Part shown: positions 7,925 through 10,398 of the stretch, piece by piece | How the letters are laid out: every line of letters starts with the position of its first letter | Position numbering within the stretch: position 1 is the first letter of the stretch | Origin: Gammaproteobacteria bacterium | Lineage (GTDB): Bacteria; Pseudomonadota; Gammaproteobacteria; Steroidobacterales; GCA-2729495 | Assembly (NCBI GenBank): GCA_023383735.1 | Contig: JAHDYN010000037.1 | Location: 1 to 10,398, forward strand | Direction of reading: 5' to 3' | DNA: 10,398 bases | The notes under the pieces: generated by a model | The model's database searches: none | Seen by the model: the letters and a program-made list of their open reading frames with translations, nothing else | Told to the model about the DNA's origin: nothing | Position numbers and translations under genes: made by a program

Positions 7925-8569
7925 CTAGGTACGGCCTGGGCCGCGCAAGCGCGCATGCCCCGCATACTGCGCGACGACTACGGCAACGGTGATGATGACG
8001 AAGGCCGCAACCAGCCAGGCGCTGCGGACCTCCAGGATCTGGAAGGCGATGCTGTGTCCCACGGTCAGTGCAAAGGCCGGATAGCTCGCGCGTTGCAGGC
8101 GTTTCCACCAGCGGTTGCCGAGCAGGCGGATCGCGAAGTTGTTCGACAGGGCGAGCAGCAGCACGAACAGGGCCGCAATGAGGAGGCTGCCGAGCACGGC
8201 CCATCGGTACATCAGCTCGCGGACTTCCGGTGCCGGCCATTGCCGGGCGCCACGCACGTAGAGTTCCATGTACTCGAGGTTCATCGACACCTTGAAGGCG
8301 AGCAGGAAATGCACCATGCCGGTGATGACGCACCAGATGCCGAGGTCGCGACGAAACAGGTGATTGCCCGGCAGGCGTCCGGTACGCCGGACATGCAGTG
8401 GCCCGACCAGCAGCGTGGCGGCGAAGAGCAGCAGGCACAGCCAGGCGGTGACAAAACTCAGCCGGTCCAGTTCCTGGCCTGCCGGCGCGAGCGCCATCGC
8501 GCCGACCGAGATCGCGGCTGAACCGACTGCCAGCACCAGGTGTCGACGGGTTCGCGTCATTGCGGTCAT
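7925..8569 (-). CDS. MsrQ/YedZ-like ferric-reductase-domain haem membrane protein
   Basis: A 214-residue integral membrane protein with about six hydrophobic segments, of the ferric reductase-like transmembrane domain family. MsrQ, the best-known relative, is the haem b subunit that feeds electrons to the periplasmic methionine-sulfoxide reductase MsrP. RRDLGIWCVITGMVH (74-87) corresponds to the MsrQ segment with the first haem histidine (H87). The segment LGNRWWKRLQRASYPAF (150-166), then GH (H172), matches MsrQ's RWxxLHRxxY...H with the 13-residue spacing kept. The histidine of LHR is Q159 here. The start at 8569 overlaps the hydrolase stop as ATGA, so the two are coupled; an ATG at 8560 is an alternative. 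No msrP-like gene is in the window, so I would not call it msrQ. It converges with the antiporter gene, 17 bases apart, with no clear terminator between. Confidence 0.8.
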   Translation of the reverse strand: MTAMTRTRRHLVLAVGSAAISVGAMALAPAGQELDRLSFVTAWLCLLLFAATLLVGPLHVRRTGRLPGNHLFRRDLGIWCVITGMVHFLLAFKVSMNLEYMELYVRGARQWPAPEVRELMYRWAVLGSLLIAALFVLLLALSNNFAIRLLGNRWWKRLQRASYPAFALTVGHSIAFQILEVRSAWLVAAFVIITVAVVVAQYAGHARLRGPGRT

Positions 8570-9300
8570 CGGGCCTGTTCCCGGGGGGCTGCGCTGGCCA
8601 GCAAGCGGGCCAGTTCGCCGGGTGCGGCGAAGAAGGGCGAGTGACCGGTGGGCAGGGCATGCACCGGATCGCAGGGCATGCCGGCCTGCATCTGGCGCTG
8701 GAACCAGAGCGGTATGGCGATATCGTCGAGGCACTCGATGTAGCTGCGCGGGATGCTGCCGGCCCTTCCGGCAGTGATGGCCACCGGCGTGATGAAGGGG
8801 ACCAGCGGTTCAGCGCGCAATCGTTGCCGGGCCAGCGCGACATCGCTGGCCGGACAGTCGGGATAGAGCAGTTCCTCCACTCGTGCCGGGTCCAGGCTGG
8901 CGAGCTGCTGGTCCGCCGAGATCTGCAGGCTGCTGGCCACCGGGTTGCCGGCATCGGCAGCGGCCAGCCGTGACAGGGACTGGCCGTTGGCGGGCAGGAA
9001 TGCGCTCAGGTAGACCAGCCGGCTGATCCGCTCCGGGACGATTTCCGCCGCCTGGCTGATGACGATGCCGGCAAAGCTGTGGCCGACCAGCACCACCGCT
9101 TCGGTAGCGCCCCGTATCACGGTTGCGATGCTTTCCGCGTAGGTTTTCAGGCTGAGCTGCGCGACGGGCGTGGCATCATCGCCGTGCCCCGGCAGGTCCG
9201 GTGCCATGACCCGGTGGCCGAGTGCTTCCAGTTCAGGTACCACGCGGTGCCAGCACCACGCACCGTGCCAGCTGCCGTGTACGAGTACGAAAGTTGCCAT
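8566..9300 (-). CDS. Alpha/beta-fold hydrolase (esterase-like)
   Basis: A 244-residue cytoplasmic serine hydrolase without signal peptide. The N-terminus MATFVLVHGSWHGAWCW has the oxyanion-hole HGSWHG motif (8-13) typical of the plant methylesterase / hydroxynitrile-lyase-like and EstP-like bacterial branch. The nucleophile is S75 in GHSFAG (73-78). The likely acid is D192 or D193 in ECLDDIAIP, and the histidine is H220 in TGHSPFF, so the triad looks complete. Length is normal. Substrate cannot be told from sequence; small esters or amides are likely. It is the first gene of a two-gene unit with the MsrQ-like gene (ATGA overlap at 8569-8566) and is divergent from glnE, with only 26 bases between starts. 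No ribosome binding site stands out strongly before the ATG at 9300. Confidence 0.9.
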   Translation of the reverse strand: MATFVLVHGSWHGAWCWHRVVPELEALGHRVMAPDLPGHGDDATPVAQLSLKTYAESIATVIRGATEAVVLVGHSFAGIVISQAAEIVPERISRLVYLSAFLPANGQSLSRLAAADAGNPVASSLQISADQQLASLDPARVEELLYPDCPASDVALARQRLRAEPLVPFITPVAITAGRAGSIPRSYIECLDDIAIPLWFQRQMQAGMPCDPVHALPTGHSPFFAAPGELARLLASAAPREQAR

Positions 9301-9326
9301 CCCGAAAGTCTACTAAGATTGCATCG

Positions 9327-10398
9327 ATGAATCCGGATCCGGTCGAATTGCAGATAATCCCCGCAGCATTGCGCGAGGGCGTGGCGGCCCTGTGCAGTGA
9401 ACTCACATCCGGTCCGGCGCTGGCCGGCGTGTTGCCCGACGATGCGCAGTTTCGTGCACGGCTCCTGCGGGTGCTGGCCACCAGCCCCTATGCGGCCGAC
9501 ATCCTGGCGCGTTATCCGGACATGCTCGCCGAGTTGCTGCAGTCCGGTCGCCTTGGCGGCACGATGACCGCGGAGGCTTTCCGCGCGCTGCTGCAGGCGT
9601 CCTTGCCGCCCGGGCCCGACGAAGAGGAGCTGCAGCGCCGGTTACGCCTGTTCCGGCATCGCGAGCTGGTGCGGATCATCTGGCGCGACCTGGCCGGCGC
9701 GGCCGATGTGACCGAGACGCTGCGCGACCTGTCGAACCTGGCCGATGCCTGCATCAATGTCGCGCTGGCCTGGGCACAGGCCAGCCTGCAGGCCCGCTAC
9801 GGTGTGCCGCAGACGGAGGAGGGCGCGCCCTGCGGTTTCGGCGTGCTGGCGATGGGCAAGCTCGGCGGCCACGAGCTCAATTTTTCATCCGACATCGACC
9901 TCGTCTTCGTGCACTCGGGCGCCGGTGAAACGAACGGGCCGCGGTCGATCAGCAACGAGGAGTTCTTCCGCTTCCTGGCCCAGCGCCTGATCGACCTCCT
10001 GAGCCGCAACACCGCCGAAGGCTTTGTCTATCGCGTCGATGCGCGGCTGCGGCCCTTCGGCAGCGCCGGCCCGCTGTCGGTGAGCCTGGGCGCGCTCGAG
10101 AACTATCTCCTGCAGCATGGGCGCGACTGGGAGCGCTACGCGTACATCAAGGCACGGGTAGTCAACCCTTGGGACGATGCCGACGACCTCTATCGCGATG
10201 TGCTGCGTCCCTTCATCTACCGGCGTTACCTGGACTATGGGGTGTTCAGCTCGCTGCGCGAAATGAAGGCGATGATCGAGGCGGAAGTCCAGAAGAAGGA
10301 ATACCGCGCCAACCTCAAGCTCGGCCCCGGCGGCATACGCGAGATCGAGTTCATCGTGCAGGCCCTGCAGCTGGTGCGCGGTGGAACGGTGATCGGGC
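9327..10398 (+). CDS. glnE: Glutamine synthetase adenylyltransferase/deadenylylase, N-terminal part (cut by window edge)
   Basis: GlnE is the bifunctional enzyme that adds AMP to and removes it from a tyrosine of glutamine synthetase in response to PII signalling, in the cytoplasm. The frame opens with ATG at 9327 (MNPDPVELQIIPAALREG) and stays open to the window end, giving 357 of the family's usual 900-plus residues. Visible is the N-terminal half with the deadenylylase nucleotidyltransferase domain: GKLGGHELNFSSDID (177-191), with metal-binding D189 and D191. Conserved RVDARLRPFG, GRDWERYAYIKARVV and, at the edge, KLGPGGIREIEFIVQ follow. SPYAADILARYP (53-64) is the typical N-terminal motif. 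The start is fairly safe because family similarity begins about 20-50 residues later, but no good ribosome binding site is visible. Its promoter must lie in or near the divergent hydrolase start region. The C-terminal adenylylating domain lies beyond the window. Confidence 0.97.
   Translation, partial: MNPDPVELQIIPAALREGVAALCSELTSGPALAGVLPDDAQFRARLLRVLATSPYAADILARYPDMLAELLQSGRLGGTMTAEAFRALLQASLPPGPDEEELQRRLRLFRHRELVRIIWRDLAGAADVTETLRDLSNLADACINVALAWAQASLQARYGVPQTEEGAPCGFGVLAMGKLGGHELNFSSDIDLVFVHSGAGETNGPRSISNEEFFRFLAQRLIDLLSRNTAEGFVYRVDARLRPFGSAGPLSVSLGALENYLLQHGRDWERYAYIKARVVNPWDDADDLYRDVLRPFIYRRYLDYGVFSSLREMKAMIEAEVQKKEYRANLKLGPGGIREIEFIVQALQLVRGGTVIG

Noticed and set aside
8570..8734. Upstream extension of the MsrQ-like gene to 8734
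   Set aside because: The extra 55 residues overlap the hydrolase C-terminus in another frame and are Arg/Pro-rich. The ATGA junction at 8569 gives a normal family length.
6747..8954. 735-codon open frame on the minus strand across the antiporter, the MsrQ-like gene and the hydrolase
   Set aside because: It runs antisense to the antiporter and out of frame with two well-supported minus-strand genes. Its composition is rich in Arg, His, Gln and Pro, typical of a shadow frame in high-GC DNA.

Overview
The window is a stretch of chromosomal housekeeping DNA from a high-GC bacterium, most likely a gammaproteobacterium. Pointers to that group are the GlnE adenylyltransferase, the YebE/DUF533 and YrbG homologues, the MsrQ-like membrane protein, and a dsbD - tlpA-like - aroQ - accB gene order of the kind known from Pseudomonas- and Xanthomonas-type genomes. 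A CIRCE operator combined with a sigma-32-type promoter before groESL argues against an enteric bacterium, since E. coli lacks HrcA/CIRCE. It fits lineages such as the Xanthomonadales that keep both systems. I cannot name a genus.

Layout. Positions 1-3696 hold a minus-strand cluster read right to left: dsbD (3696-1408), a TlpA-like thioredoxin (1404-781), aroQ (699-247), and the first 78 codons of accB, which runs off the left edge into a G-homopolymer tract (1-53). Between 3697 and 3932 lies a divergent control region with a sigma-32-like promoter and a near-perfect CIRCE inverted repeat. It is followed on the plus strand by groES (3933-4223) and groEL (4260-5900), closed by a strong intrinsic terminator (5947-5977). 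A convergent yebE-like DUF533/TerB-family gene (5983-6729, minus) comes next, divergent from a YrbG-type calcium/sodium antiporter gene (6804-7907, plus). A two-gene minus-strand unit follows, an alpha/beta hydrolase (9300-8566) overlapping by ATGA an MsrQ/YedZ-like ferric-reductase-domain protein (8569-7925). Finally the 5' third of glnE (9327 to the right edge, plus) begins 26 bases from the hydrolase start.

How the genes work together. DsbD carries electrons from cytoplasmic thioredoxin to periplasmic thiol proteins. The TlpA-like protein next to it has a periplasmic thioredoxin fold and is a plausible recipient. AroQ (shikimate pathway) and AccB (fatty-acid synthesis) are central anabolic enzymes in the same run of genes. 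GroES and GroEL form the chaperonin, apparently under both heat-shock activation and HrcA repression. GlnE controls glutamine synthetase by adenylylation. The remaining genes (YebE-like, YrbG-like, hydrolase, MsrQ-like) have known families but uncertain physiological roles.

I found no mobile element, CRISPR array, RNA gene or obvious defence or biosynthetic island, and no convincing undescribed system. The points most worth a second look are a DsbD with two tandem N-terminal alpha domains, an MsrQ-like protein in which one expected haem-ligand histidine is glutamine, the dual control region of groESL, and the likely artefactual poly-G left end.
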